Under the pieces are notes generated by a model, which was given only the letters and a program-made list of their open reading frames with translations, did no database searches and was not told the origin of the DNA. From the NCBI RefSeq assembly GCF_012933445.1, contig NZ_JABBNC010000017.1, positions 110,006-174,005 on the forward strand: 64,000 bases of DNA, read 5' to 3'. Shown here in pieces: positions 1-7,857 of the stretch. The position numbers and the translations under genes are program-made. The number at the start of each line of letters is the position of its first letter. The stretch's first letter is position 1. Source of the stretch: Actinoplanes sp. TBRC 11911 (GTDB lineage: Bacteria; Actinomycetota; Actinomycetes; Mycobacteriales; Micromonosporaceae).

Positions 1-556
1 GACCGATCAGCACGGCCGTCAGGACTGCCTGGCGGGCGGCTCGATCGGCATCACCCGGACGATGGCGCTCTACCGCGACGGCACGCTGGTGCGGCGCGTC
101 GACGGCAGCCGCGAGGACTTCGCGGTGCCGCCCGGCCGCGCGGACTACCGGCTCACCCTGGACGTGGACACCAGCCTGCTCCTGCCGTTCTCCACGAGGG
201 TGAGCACCGCCTGGGGCTTCCGCTCGGCCGGGCCCGAGGGCCTCGACCGGGCGCCGCTGCCACTGCTCGCGGTCGACTACGCGCTGGCCCTGGACGCGGC
301 GAACAAACCGGTGGGGGGTCCGGCGACGTTCACCGTGCGACAGGCTGCCGGCACACAACGGCAGCGTGTCACCGCGTTCAGCGTTCAGGCGTCGCTCGAC
401 GGCGGCGTGACCTGGCACCCGGTCCACGTGAGTGCCTCCGCGGGCGGTTTCGCGGCGACCCTCCCGGACGGGCCCTCGGTGTCCTTGAAGGTGCACGCGA
501 GCGGGGACGCTGGCAGTTCGATCGACCAGACGATCCTCGACGCGTACCGGAAATGA
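1..556 (+). CDS. C-terminal part of a large secreted protein, probably S8-type peptidase (partial)
   Basis: The frame is open from the left edge (codons start at base 2) to a TGA at 554-556, so only the last 184 residues are seen. They form beta-rich Ig-like or jelly-roll modules with no catalytic motif. Phrases such as an FRS motif followed by LPLL.VDY and a closing segment with DGGVTWHPV resemble the C-terminal ends of long (above 1000 aa) secreted subtilisin-like peptidases of actinobacteria; this is recalled family likeness, not proof. A Met at base 62 is internal, not a start. It converges on the thioesterase with only 5 bases between the two stops. The protease assignment needs the upstream catalytic domain, which lies outside the window. 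Confidence 0.55.
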   Translation, partial: TDQHGRQDCLAGGSIGITRTMALYRDGTLVRRVDGSREDFAVPPGRADYRLTLDVDTSLLLPFSTRVSTAWGFRSAGPEGLDRAPLPLLAVDYALALDAANKPVGGPATFTVRQAAGTQRQRVTAFSVQASLDGGVTWHPVHVSASAGGFAATLPDGPSVSLKVHASGDAGSSIDQTILDAYRK

Positions 557-561
557 AGCTT

Positions 562-1011
562 TTATCCGACTTCGGCGGGCACCGCTCGCAGCAGCCCTCG
601 GAGATCCTCGAGCGCGGGCCCGGTGATCGGCGACGGACGCATGGTCTTCGGGTCCACCTTGATCAGTACGCGGGTGCCGTGCGCGTACTCCGTGCCGCCG
701 TCCGCGGCGACGACCCGGAAGCCCTGCACGTAGCTGGTGGTCCCGATCCGGTCGATCCAGTGGTGCACCAGCACCGGGCCGTAGTCCAGGATCGGCTGGT
801 CGTAGGTGATCGAGATCTCCCGGACCAGGAAAAACGTGTCCGGCTGGGTCAGCTCGGCGTCGTGGTGGTAGCCCTTCTCCTCCCAGTAGGAGGCCACCGC
901 GCGGTCCACCAGCAGGACGTACTGCGCGTGGTGCAGGGTCCGGAGCGCGTCGAGCTGGTCGAAGTACACCTCGACCGGCTGTACCGCTCCGAATTCAACG
1001 CTCAAAGTCAT
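562..1011 (-). CDS. Acyl-CoA thioester hydrolase-like protein, hotdog (4HBT) fold
   Basis: The 149-aa length is typical of single-domain 4HBT thioesterases, which hydrolyse acyl-CoA or acyl-ACP thioesters in the cytoplasm. Near the N-terminus the pattern FDQLDALRTLHHAQYVLLVD matches the family signature, in which an Asp precedes a His/Asn-rich turn and the long hotdog helix. Later segments (ITYDQPILDYGPV, GTTSYVQGFRV, AHGTRVLIKVD) fit the beta sheet. The ATG start at 1011 is the only sensible one. It converges with the preceding gene and has no obvious operon partner. The substrate cannot be told from sequence. Confidence 0.8.
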   Translation of the reverse strand: MTLSVEFGAVQPVEVYFDQLDALRTLHHAQYVLLVDRAVASYWEEKGYHHDAELTQPDTFFLVREISITYDQPILDYGPVLVHHWIDRIGTTSYVQGFRVVAADGGTEYAHGTRVLIKVDPKTMRPSPITGPALEDLRGLLRAVPAEVG

Positions 1012-1191
1012 AACCCGGTACGACGTACCACCAGGCTTGTTTATTCAGGAGTGTGATCCAGCACGCATCGTGATCAAGGAGACCGGCCAGATCGGCACTG
1101 ATTCACTAGTGCCGATCGGTGGCCCTTCGGGTCCATACTGAGGGGCATCGACGCGCTGACCGCAGCCCAGCGAGCCACGTTCGCACCGTTC

Positions 1192-2331
1192 GTGGCCGAT
1201 TGGGTGCGTCGCTGCCACGCCACCGGCCCGCTCACCGAGAGTGCTCGCGCCGGGGTGGAGGCGGCCATCCGCACCTGTTACGCGGCGGCCGGACTGCCCT
1301 GGCCCGACACCGTCGTCTGGGTGCCGTCACCGCAGGTGGGAGCCGCCGCGGCGCCGCTGGCCGCGCTGCACTGGGCGCCGCAGAGCTCGCGCTGGCGGCG
1401 CCGCTCCCGGCGGCACGAGGCGGCGATCGCCGACACCGCCGTGCGGATCTTCGCGGCCTGCGCGGGTCCGGTGCACAACGCCGTCATGGGGCGTCTCGAC
1501 GCGCGCAGCCACGCCGAGACGGCCGCCGGGCTGAGCCCGCTGGACCGGTTGCGGACCGCCATGTACCGTCCGCTGCCGCCGGCGGCCGGCCCGGGACTGA
1601 CACGGTCGGTGACCGGCGCGGTGCGTTCGGCCACCGGGCAGGCGCCGCCGGCCGAGACGGTCGCCCCGGTCCGCGGCTTCAGCGGTTACCAGAAGAGCAG
1701 CGACACCCCGCACTGCGAGTGGTGGCTGCGGCACGGCGGGCTGGACGCGGTCGACGAGTGGCGGCACCGCTTCCAGGCCTGGATCGGCACCTGGCCGGTC
1801 GAGTGGTGGGCGCATCCGCGGTTCGTGATGGTCAGCGAGCCGCCTGCCGAGATGCACCTGGAGACGCTGCCGGACGGCGGCCTGCGCCTGCACCGCGACG
1901 ACGGGCCGGCGCTGAGCTGGATCGACGGCGAGAGCGCCGCGTTCTGGCACGGCGTCGAGGTGCCGCTCGACCTGATCACCGAGGGGTGGCCGGTCGAGCG
2001 GATCCACGCCGAGCACAACAGCGAGGTGCAACGCGCCGCGATCGAGCGGATGGGCTGGTTCGAATACCTGACGCGGGCCGGGCTCGAGCTGGTCGCGCGC
2101 TGCCCGGACCCGGGCAACCCGCCGCACGAGCTGGCCCTCTACGAGGATCCGGAGGGCCGGATCGGGGACAGCCGGATCCTCGTCATGATCAACGGCAGCC
2201 CGGACCGCGACGGCGCCCCGATGCGCTACGCCGAGCCGGTGCCCGCGTTCCTCGGCGACCCGGTCGAGGCCGCCGCCTGGCAGTACGACATCCCGGCCGA
2301 CACCTATCGCCACCTCGCCCGCCGCACCTGA
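1192..2331 (+). CDS. DUF6745-family protein of unknown function
   Basis: This protein of about 380 aa ends in the conserved DUF6745 core as I remember it: a DGPALSW.DG..AFWHGVEVP segment, an invariant-looking HAEHNSEVQRAAIERMGWFEYL stretch, and a closing NGSPDRDG...RYAEPVP region. No catalytic motif is recognisable. The start is uncertain. GTG at 1192 is the first standard codon, but upstream codons from 1141 (GIDALTAAQRATFAPF) look like family N-terminal sequence. The only in-frame codon between there and the stop at 1099-1101 that could initiate is CTG at 1138, so a non-standard start is possible. It is followed after about 30 bases by another unknown gene and is probably cotranscribed with it. 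Confidence 0.7.
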   Translation: MADWVRRCHATGPLTESARAGVEAAIRTCYAAAGLPWPDTVVWVPSPQVGAAAAPLAALHWAPQSSRWRRRSRRHEAAIADTAVRIFAACAGPVHNAVMGRLDARSHAETAAGLSPLDRLRTAMYRPLPPAAGPGLTRSVTGAVRSATGQAPPAETVAPVRGFSGYQKSSDTPHCEWWLRHGGLDAVDEWRHRFQAWIGTWPVEWWAHPRFVMVSEPPAEMHLETLPDGGLRLHRDDGPALSWIDGESAAFWHGVEVPLDLITEGWPVERIHAEHNSEVQRAAIERMGWFEYLTRAGLELVARCPDPGNPPHELALYEDPEGRIGDSRILVMINGSPDRDGAPMRYAEPVPAFLGDPVEAAAWQYDIPADTYRHLARRT

Positions 2332-2362
2332 CCGGTTGGAGACCCGACCCGAGGAGAAGAGC

Positions 2363-2800
2363 ATGCACACGTACGCCACCGCACTCGCCCGCTCCGGGGT
2401 GAGTGTGCCGGATCACCTGGTCGCCGATGCCGTCGTGCCGATCCTGGACGGTCCGCAGGCCCAGGGTGACCTCATGATCGTTCCGGTGGACGCGCCGCCG
2501 CGGGGCCTGGCGTGGGAGACCGTCCCGGACGCCGGCATCCAGGTGATCTACGGCGAGGCCACCGGCAACACGCACTGGCTGCACCGCGGGCTCGACTCGC
2601 CGTCGGTGCGCTGGGTGTTCGACCGGCACGGCGTGCGCCTGGGCTACCTGGAGGTCGCGCCGGACAACAGCGCGCTGCTGATCCACACCGACGAGCACGG
2701 CGCCAACGGCATCGGCCCCGGCTACTACGCGATCCACCGCAAGCGGGCCCAGGACGTGCGTCTCACCCGCCCCGGCGCGGAGTACCTGGTCGCCGACTGA
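2363..2800 (+). CDS. Conserved hypothetical protein paired with the DUF6745 gene
   Basis: This encodes 145 aa of soluble, acidic protein with no signal peptide, membrane segment or known motif. ATG 2363 was chosen because a GAGGAG ribosome site at 2351-2356 precedes it at proper spacing; a TTG at 2336 in the same frame lacks one. Features that can be seen are a YGEATGNTHWLHRGL segment and a C-terminal GPGYYAIHRKRAQ stretch. It lies 31 bases after the DUF6745 gene on the same strand, so the two are likely an operon and may act together. Function is not known to me. Confidence 0.7.
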   Translation: MHTYATALARSGVSVPDHLVADAVVPILDGPQAQGDLMIVPVDAPPRGLAWETVPDAGIQVIYGEATGNTHWLHRGLDSPSVRWVFDRHGVRLGYLEVAPDNSALLIHTDEHGANGIGPGYYAIHRKRAQDVRLTRPGAEYLVAD

Positions 2801-2861
2801 CCGTCACGCGCCGAGAGGCACGCAGCACCGCCGTGGCCGTCGCGCTACCTTTGTCCTCGTT

Positions 2862-5699
2862 GTGAACGAAGAAGTGACGGATCCCAGCGCGCCAGCCATC
2901 CGATTCGCTGTTCTCGGTCCGGTGCGCGCCTGGAGCGGCGACCGGGAACTGAATCTCGGCCCACGTCAGCAGCGCCAGATACTGGGGCTGCTGCTGACCC
3001 GTGTCGGCCGGGACGTGCCGGTGCACCAGTTCATCGAGATGCTCTGGGGCCACTCCGCCCCGGCCAGCGCCGTGAACAGCGTGCACCGGTTCATCAGCGC
3101 GCTGCGCCGCACCCTGGAGCCCGATCTGCCCGCCCGGTCGGGGGGACGCTGGCTGCTGCGGCGCGACTCGGCCTACCGGCTGGTCGCGCCGCTTCGTTCG
3201 ATCGACCTGATGGAGTTCCGGCGGCTCGCCGACGAGGCCCGCCAGGCCGAGCAGTTCGGCTTCCGGGACGTGGCGATCGCCCGGTACGCCGAGGCGCTGG
3301 GCCAGTCGCACGGCCGCTGCGCCGACGACGGGTCGAACGAGATCCGCCGCTACTCGGCGTTCGTGTCGATCGACGAGGAGTACGCGTCGGTCGCCCGTGA
3401 CGCCGCCCGCGCCGCGGTCGCCTTCGACCAGATCGGCACGCTGCTGCCCGCGGTGCGCCGCGCGGCCGAGATGAACCCGCTGGACGAGGCGCTGCAGGCC
3501 CGGCTGATGCTGCTGCTGGCCGCCGACGGCCGGCAGGCGGACGCGTTCGCGCTGTTCCAGTCGGTCCGCGACGACCTCGCCCGGGACCTGGGCGTCGACC
3601 CGGGTCCGGAGCTGCGCGCCGCCTACGACGAGGTGCTGCACCCGCGGCAGAAGGTCGCGGTCAGCGGCCCGGCCCGCACCGCCCAGGTGATCCCCGCCCA
3701 GCTCCCCCGCGACCTGCCGTTGTTCACCGGCCGCCGCGCCGAGCTGGACCGGCTGGACGGCCTGCTCAAGGGCGCCGAGCAGGACGGCGTGATGCCGGTC
3801 ATCGCGATCGACGGCATGCCCGGCGCCGGGAAGTCGACCTTCGCGGTGCACTGGGCGCACGAGGCCGCGAACCGCTTCCCGGACGGTCAGATCTACCTCG
3901 ACCTGCGCGGACAGGATCCGCAGGGCCCGCCGATGAGCCCGGACGACGCGCTCGACTCGCTGCTGTCCACTCTGGGCGTCACCGGTTCCGCGGTGCCGCC
4001 CGGCCTCGGCGCGAAGGCCGCGTTGCTGCGCAGCTACATCGCCGGCCGCAAGATCCTGGTGCTGCTGGACAACGCGGAGAGCGCCGAGCAGATCCGCACG
4101 CTGCTGCCCGGCGACTCGGGCTGCCTGGTGCTGATCACCAGCCGGCTGCGGCTGACCGCCCTGAGCGCCTCGCACGGCGCCGAACTGTTCACGGTGGACC
4201 TCCCGGACGCCCGCGAGGCCCGGACGCTGCTGACGCGCCGCCTCAGCGCGACGACCGGCGAGCCGGACGTGGTGCCGGACCGGGCCGCGCTGGACTCGAT
4301 CGTGGCGTCCTGCGGGCGGCTGCCGCTGGCGCTGACCGCGGTGGCCGCCGACGTGGCCGTCTACCCGGCGCCGCTGCTGAGCGACGTCGCGGCGGACCTG
4401 CGGCGGCGGGGCAGCGACCTGGACGCGTTCGGCACCGAGGGCGCCGCCATGCTGCGGGACGCGTTCACGCACGGCTACCGGACCCTGGAACCGGGCGCGG
4501 CCCGCCTGTTCCGCCTGCTCTCGCTGCATCCGGTGCTGGACGTGTCGGCGGCCGCGGCGGCCGCGCTGGCCGGTCTGAGCCCGCAGCAGGTCCGCCCGCT
4601 GCTGGTCGAGCTGACCCGCTCGCACCTGCTGACCGCGACGCCGTCCGGCCGGCTCACCTCGCACGTGCTGCTGCAGGCGTACGCCCGGGATCTGTGCGAG
4701 TCGGTGGACAGCGCGACGGAACGCCGCGCGGCCCGGATCCGGCTGCTGCAGCAGTACCGGCACACGGCGTACGCGGCTCATCTGTTGTTGCGTCCGCTGC
4801 TCGACCCGATCCCGGTGGGTGAGGTGCCCGACGGTCTCCACGTCGAGGAGATCGCCGGTTACCGCGGCGCGCTGGCCTGGTTCCAGGCCGAGCACGAGGT
4901 GCTGCACCGCCTCGTCGAATGGTCGGCCGACCTGGACGCCGGCCCGGCCGGGTGGCAGCTGGCCACCACGTTGCTGCCGTTCTACCAGCGCACCGGCCTG
5001 GTCCGGGAGTGGCTGGACACGATGACCACGGCGCTGCGGGCCGCCGAGAGCAAGGCCGACCAGGCCGGTCAGGCGCACCTGCTGCGCTGCCTGGCCGGCG
5101 CCTGCCACTTCCTCGGCGACCACGGCCAGGCCCGCGACCACCTGCGCCGCTCCCAGCAGATCTTCGCCGAGCTCGGGCTGGCCACCGAACAGGCGTACGT
5201 GCACAACAACATGGGTGTGGTGCTGTCCTCGCTGGGCTCGCACGAGGACGCGGCCGCCGAGTTCGACAAGGCCCGCAAGCTGTACGCCGAGGCCGGGCAC
5301 CGCAAGGGGGTGGCCAGCGCGATCGAGGGCGTGGCCGCGTGCCAGGCGTCGCTGGGCAAGATGCGCTCCGCGGTCGACAACTACGAGAAGGCGATGGGCT
5401 CCTACCTGCGTCTGGGCGACCGCAACGGGCTCGGCGGCTGCCTGCTGGGGCTGGGCGACCTGTGGCTGAAGTCGGGCAACGCCGGGCTGGCCATGGACTA
5501 CCTGCGCCGGGCCGTCGACGCGTACCGGGAGGTGGGGAACCGGGCGGACGAGGCGCACGCGCTGATCGCCCTCGGGGACGCGCTGGCCGCGGTGGACCGC
5601 ACCCAGGAGGCGTATCCCGCCTGGCGGGCCGCGCTGGAGATCCTGGAGAAGCTGCGCCTGCCCGCCGCGGTGAGCGTGAAGGACCGCCTCAAGGCCTGA
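2862..5699 (+). CDS. AfsR/SARP-family transcriptional regulator with NB-ARC ATPase and TPR repeats
   Basis: The 945-aa protein has four parts: an N-terminal OmpR-like winged helix (about 8-95, beginning IRFAVLGPVRAW), a bacterial transcriptional activation (BTAD) domain to about 240, an NB-ARC-type STAND ATPase (P-loop DGMPGAGKST near 316-325, Walker B ILVLLDNAE near 398), and C-terminal TPR-like helices (about 700-930). Such proteins activate secondary-metabolite or morphological genes by binding direct repeats near -35 boxes. The GTG start at 2862 follows a TACCTT box at 2847-2852 by about 9 bases and no ribosome site, suggesting a leaderless mRNA. No biosynthetic cluster adjoins it, so its target is unknown. 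Confidence 0.93.
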   Translation: MNEEVTDPSAPAIRFAVLGPVRAWSGDRELNLGPRQQRQILGLLLTRVGRDVPVHQFIEMLWGHSAPASAVNSVHRFISALRRTLEPDLPARSGGRWLLRRDSAYRLVAPLRSIDLMEFRRLADEARQAEQFGFRDVAIARYAEALGQSHGRCADDGSNEIRRYSAFVSIDEEYASVARDAARAAVAFDQIGTLLPAVRRAAEMNPLDEALQARLMLLLAADGRQADAFALFQSVRDDLARDLGVDPGPELRAAYDEVLHPRQKVAVSGPARTAQVIPAQLPRDLPLFTGRRAELDRLDGLLKGAEQDGVMPVIAIDGMPGAGKSTFAVHWAHEAANRFPDGQIYLDLRGQDPQGPPMSPDDALDSLLSTLGVTGSAVPPGLGAKAALLRSYIAGRKILVLLDNAESAEQIRTLLPGDSGCLVLITSRLRLTALSASHGAELFTVDLPDAREARTLLTRRLSATTGEPDVVPDRAALDSIVASCGRLPLALTAVAADVAVYPAPLLSDVAADLRRRGSDLDAFGTEGAAMLRDAFTHGYRTLEPGAARLFRLLSLHPVLDVSAAAAAALAGLSPQQVRPLLVELTRSHLLTATPSGRLTSHVLLQAYARDLCESVDSATERRAARIRLLQQYRHTAYAAHLLLRPLLDPIPVGEVPDGLHVEEIAGYRGALAWFQAEHEVLHRLVEWSADLDAGPAGWQLATTLLPFYQRTGLVREWLDTMTTALRAAESKADQAGQAHLLRCLAGACHFLGDHGQARDHLRRSQQIFAELGLATEQAYVHNNMGVVLSSLGSHEDAAAEFDKARKLYAEAGHRKGVASAIEGVAACQASLGKMRSAVDNYEKAMGSYLRLGDRNGLGGCLLGLGDLWLKSGNAGLAMDYLRRAVDAYREVGNRADEAHALIALGDALAAVDRTQEAYPAWRAALEILEKLRLPAAVSVKDRLKA

Positions 5700-5728
5700 C
5701 TGTTACACCACTCACGGCCCGCAGGTAG

Positions 5729-5769
5729 TGGACGTGTCAATCCCTAGCGTGGCATTATTGACACGTCAA
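5729..5769 (+). promoter_or_regulatory. Promoter of marR operon with two palindromic operator boxes
   Basis: Box 1 TGGACGTGTCAA (5729-5740) and box 2 TTGACACGTCAA (5758-5769) are versions of the palindrome TTGAC-rt-GTCAA with centres 29 bp apart. The first half of box 1 can serve as -35, CATTAT (5753-5758) as -10 with an 18-bp spacer, and box 2 covers the expected transcription start. This is a typical repressor layout. AAGGAG (5774-5779) then precedes the marR ATG. The same box pair occurs at 29088-29127. Autoregulation by the MarR protein is inferred. Confidence 0.75.
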
Positions 5770-5785
5770 TAGTAAGGAGTCGGAC

Positions 5786-6295
5786 ATGAGTGACCTCACC
5801 CCGGCTGGTGCCGCGACCCGGCGGAGGATGACCACGCGCGAGCTGGCGATCTGGCGGTCTCTCATCGACACCACCACGGACCTGCGGCGGCTGCTCACCG
5901 TGCAGCTCGCGAGCGACTCGAATCTGTCGCCCGGAGACTACGCGGTGCTGCTGGCGCTGAGCGAGTCCCAGGAGCGCAAGCTGCGCTCGTCCGAGCTGGC
6001 CGCCGCGATCGACTGGGAACGCAGCCGGCTGTCGCATCACCTCGGCCGGATGGAGAAACGTGGCCTGATCCGGCGGGTCGAGTGTCTGACCGACAGCCGC
6101 GGCGCCGAGGTCGAGCTGACCGAGGACGGCGCCCGCATCTTCCGCGGGGCGACCACGCCGCACACCCGCGCGATCAAGCAGTACTTCGCCGACGCGCTGA
6201 GCCCCGAGCAGTTCGAGTCGCTCGACGAGATCCTCTGCACGTTGAACAACCACCTGAGCTCCGACGCCGTCCAGGGAGAAAGCCGTCATGAGTGA
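5786..6295 (+). CDS. MarR-family winged-helix transcriptional regulator
   Basis: The 169-aa protein has the MarR core: a dimerisation helix, then the winged helix around residues 55-120 (LSESQERKLRSSELAAAI, DWERSRLSHHLGRMEKRGLIRRVECLTDSRGAEVELTE), and a C-terminal dimer helix. The GLIRR...DSRG.EV.LT string is the classic recognition-helix and wing signature. The start is fixed by AAGGAG at 5774-5779, six bases before the ATG. Paired palindromes lie directly upstream. It overlaps the next gene by 8 bases (ATG at 6288, TGA at 6293-6295), so the two are translationally coupled. It likely represses its own operon and probably the LLM oxidoreductase gene at 29140, which carries the same boxes. Confidence 0.93.
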   Translation: MSDLTPAGAATRRRMTTRELAIWRSLIDTTTDLRRLLTVQLASDSNLSPGDYAVLLALSESQERKLRSSELAAAIDWERSRLSHHLGRMEKRGLIRRVECLTDSRGAEVELTEDGARIFRGATTPHTRAIKQYFADALSPEQFESLDEILCTLNNHLSSDAVQGESRHE

Positions 6296-6929
6296 CATCG
6301 CCGTGCTGGGCGCCGGCCACACCGGCCCGATCATCGCCCGGATGGGGGTGGAGACCGGCCATCACGTGTCGCTGTCCGCGTCCGGCGACCCGCAGAAGAT
6401 CGCGCTGATCACCCAGGTGCTGGTCCCCGGGGCCGAGCCGCGGTGGGGTGCCGAGGCGGTCCGCGACGCCAAGATCGTGGTGCTGGCGATGCCGTTGCAC
6501 GCGTTCCAGAAGCTCGACCCGGCCCTCTTCGAGGGCAAGCTCGTCATCGACATCATGAACTACTGGCCGCCGACCGACGGCGACCAGCCGCTGTTCGACG
6601 TCGCCGGGCGCGGCAGCAGCGAGATCGTGGCCGAGGGGCTGGCCGGTGCCACCGTGGTCAAGACCCTGAACCACATCGGCTACCACGACATGGACGACCG
6701 CCGCCGCCCGGCCGGGGCGCCGGACCGGCTGGCGATGGGCGTGGCCGGCGACGACCCGGCGGCCGTGGCCCGGGTCGCGGCGCTGGTCGACAGCTTCGGG
6801 TACGAACCGATCGTGTTCGACAGCCTGGCCGCCGGCCGCGACTTCGAGCCGGGCAGCCCGGTCTTCGGCGCGCTGATGACCCCCGCCGAGTTCCTGGCCG
6901 CGCTGGTCCCCGCGCAGCGCGCGGCCTGA
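6288..6929 (+). CDS. NADPH-dependent F420 reductase-like Rossmann protein
   Basis: The 213-aa protein begins with a dinucleotide-binding motif (VLGAGHTGPIIA, residues 5-16), continues with an alternating alpha/beta Rossmann fold (KIVVLAMPLHAF, KLVIDIMNYW), and has the LNHIGYHDM segment typical of PF03807-type proteins that pass hydride between NADP(H) and coenzyme F420. At this length it is close to the catalytic unit of Fno-like reductases. Some members act on other substrates, so F420 is inference. It is coupled to marR by an 8-base overlap. The distant LLM flavoprotein with the same operator boxes could be the F420H2 consumer. Confidence 0.8.
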   Translation: MSDIAVLGAGHTGPIIARMGVETGHHVSLSASGDPQKIALITQVLVPGAEPRWGAEAVRDAKIVVLAMPLHAFQKLDPALFEGKLVIDIMNYWPPTDGDQPLFDVAGRGSSEIVAEGLAGATVVKTLNHIGYHDMDDRRRPAGAPDRLAMGVAGDDPAAVARVAALVDSFGYEPIVFDSLAAGRDFEPGSPVFGALMTPAEFLAALVPAQRAA

Positions 6930-7031
6930 CCCCGGCGCCGGAAACCCGCCGCACCGCCGGTGAACAGGGACGTCGGTGATCGTCGGCACAAACCTCGCAC
7001 AACGCCCCGAGCGCGTGCCTACGGTGGGGTC

Positions 7032-7847
7032 GTGACAGAGATTCCCAGTGTGCTGGACCAGATCTTGGCAGGGGTCCGCGAGGACGTCGAGGCGCGCCGC
7101 GCCACGGTGAGCCTGGACGAGATCAAGCGACGCGCGGCCGCGTCGCCGGCGCCCCGCGACGCGTACGCGGCTCTCGCCCGGCCCGGCGTGTCGGTGATCG
7201 CCGAGGTGAAGCGCAAGTCCCCGTCGAAGGGTGACCTCGCGACGATCGCCGACCCGGCCGCGCTGGCCGCCGACTACGAGGCCGGCGGCGCGACGTGGAT
7301 CAGCGTGCTGACCGAGGAGCGGCGCTTCAACGGCTCGCTCGACGATCTGCGGGCCGTCCGCGCCGCCGTCGACGTGCCGGTGCTGCGCAAGGACTTCATG
7401 TACGACGCCTACCAGGTGTACGAGGCACGGGCGTACGGGGCCGACGTGATTTTGCTGATCGTCGCGGCTCTGGACGACGACAAGCTGCGTGAGCTGCGGG
7501 TGCTGGCCGAGGACGAGCTGGGGCTGACCGCGCTGGTCGAGGTGCACGACGAGTCGGAGGTGGCCCGCGCGGCCGCGTCCGGCGCCCGGATCATCGGGGT
7601 CAACGCGCGCAACCTGCGCACCCTCGAGGTGGATCCGGCCCAGTTCGAGAAGCTCGCGCCGCAGCTGCCGGCCACTGTGCTGAAGGTGGCCGAGTCCGGC
7701 ATCCGCGGCCCGCAGGATCTGATCCGGTACGCCGAGGCCGGCGCGGACGCGGCGCTGGTCGGCGAGGGCCTGGTCACGACGCAGAGCCCGCGGGAGGCCG
7801 CCGCCGCGCTGGTCGCCGCCGGAGCGCGGACGACGACCAGCCGCTGA
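7032..7847 (+). CDS. trpC: Indole-3-glycerol phosphate synthase
   Basis: This TIM-barrel enzyme closes the indole ring in tryptophan synthesis (CdRP to indole-3-glycerol phosphate). Diagnostic segments are IAEVKRKSPSKG near residue 57, LRKDFMYDAYQVYEARAYGADVILLI, IGVNARNLRTLEVD, and AESGIRGPQDLIRYAEAGADAALVGEGLV at the phosphate-binding end. GTG 7032 gives 271 aa, the usual actinobacterial length. A TACGGT box at 7019-7024 lies 7 bases before it, so the mRNA may be leaderless. An in-frame codon at 6960 would add 24 residues of unlikely sequence. Neither trpB, trpA nor other trp genes adjoin; the gene stands alone between the marR operon and a convergent flavoenzyme. Confidence 0.95.
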   Translation: MTEIPSVLDQILAGVREDVEARRATVSLDEIKRRAAASPAPRDAYAALARPGVSVIAEVKRKSPSKGDLATIADPAALAADYEAGGATWISVLTEERRFNGSLDDLRAVRAAVDVPVLRKDFMYDAYQVYEARAYGADVILLIVAALDDDKLRELRVLAEDELGLTALVEVHDESEVARAAASGARIIGVNARNLRTLEVDPAQFEKLAPQLPATVLKVAESGIRGPQDLIRYAEAGADAALVGEGLVTTQSPREAAAALVAAGARTTTSR

Positions 7848-7857
7848 GCGGTGCCCG

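Noticed and set aside
2763..5558. 931-aa open frame opposite the SARP gene
   Set aside because: It is a shadow of the SARP coding strand; the translation is Gln/Arg/Val-rich without domains and the plus-strand frame has clear SARP motifs.
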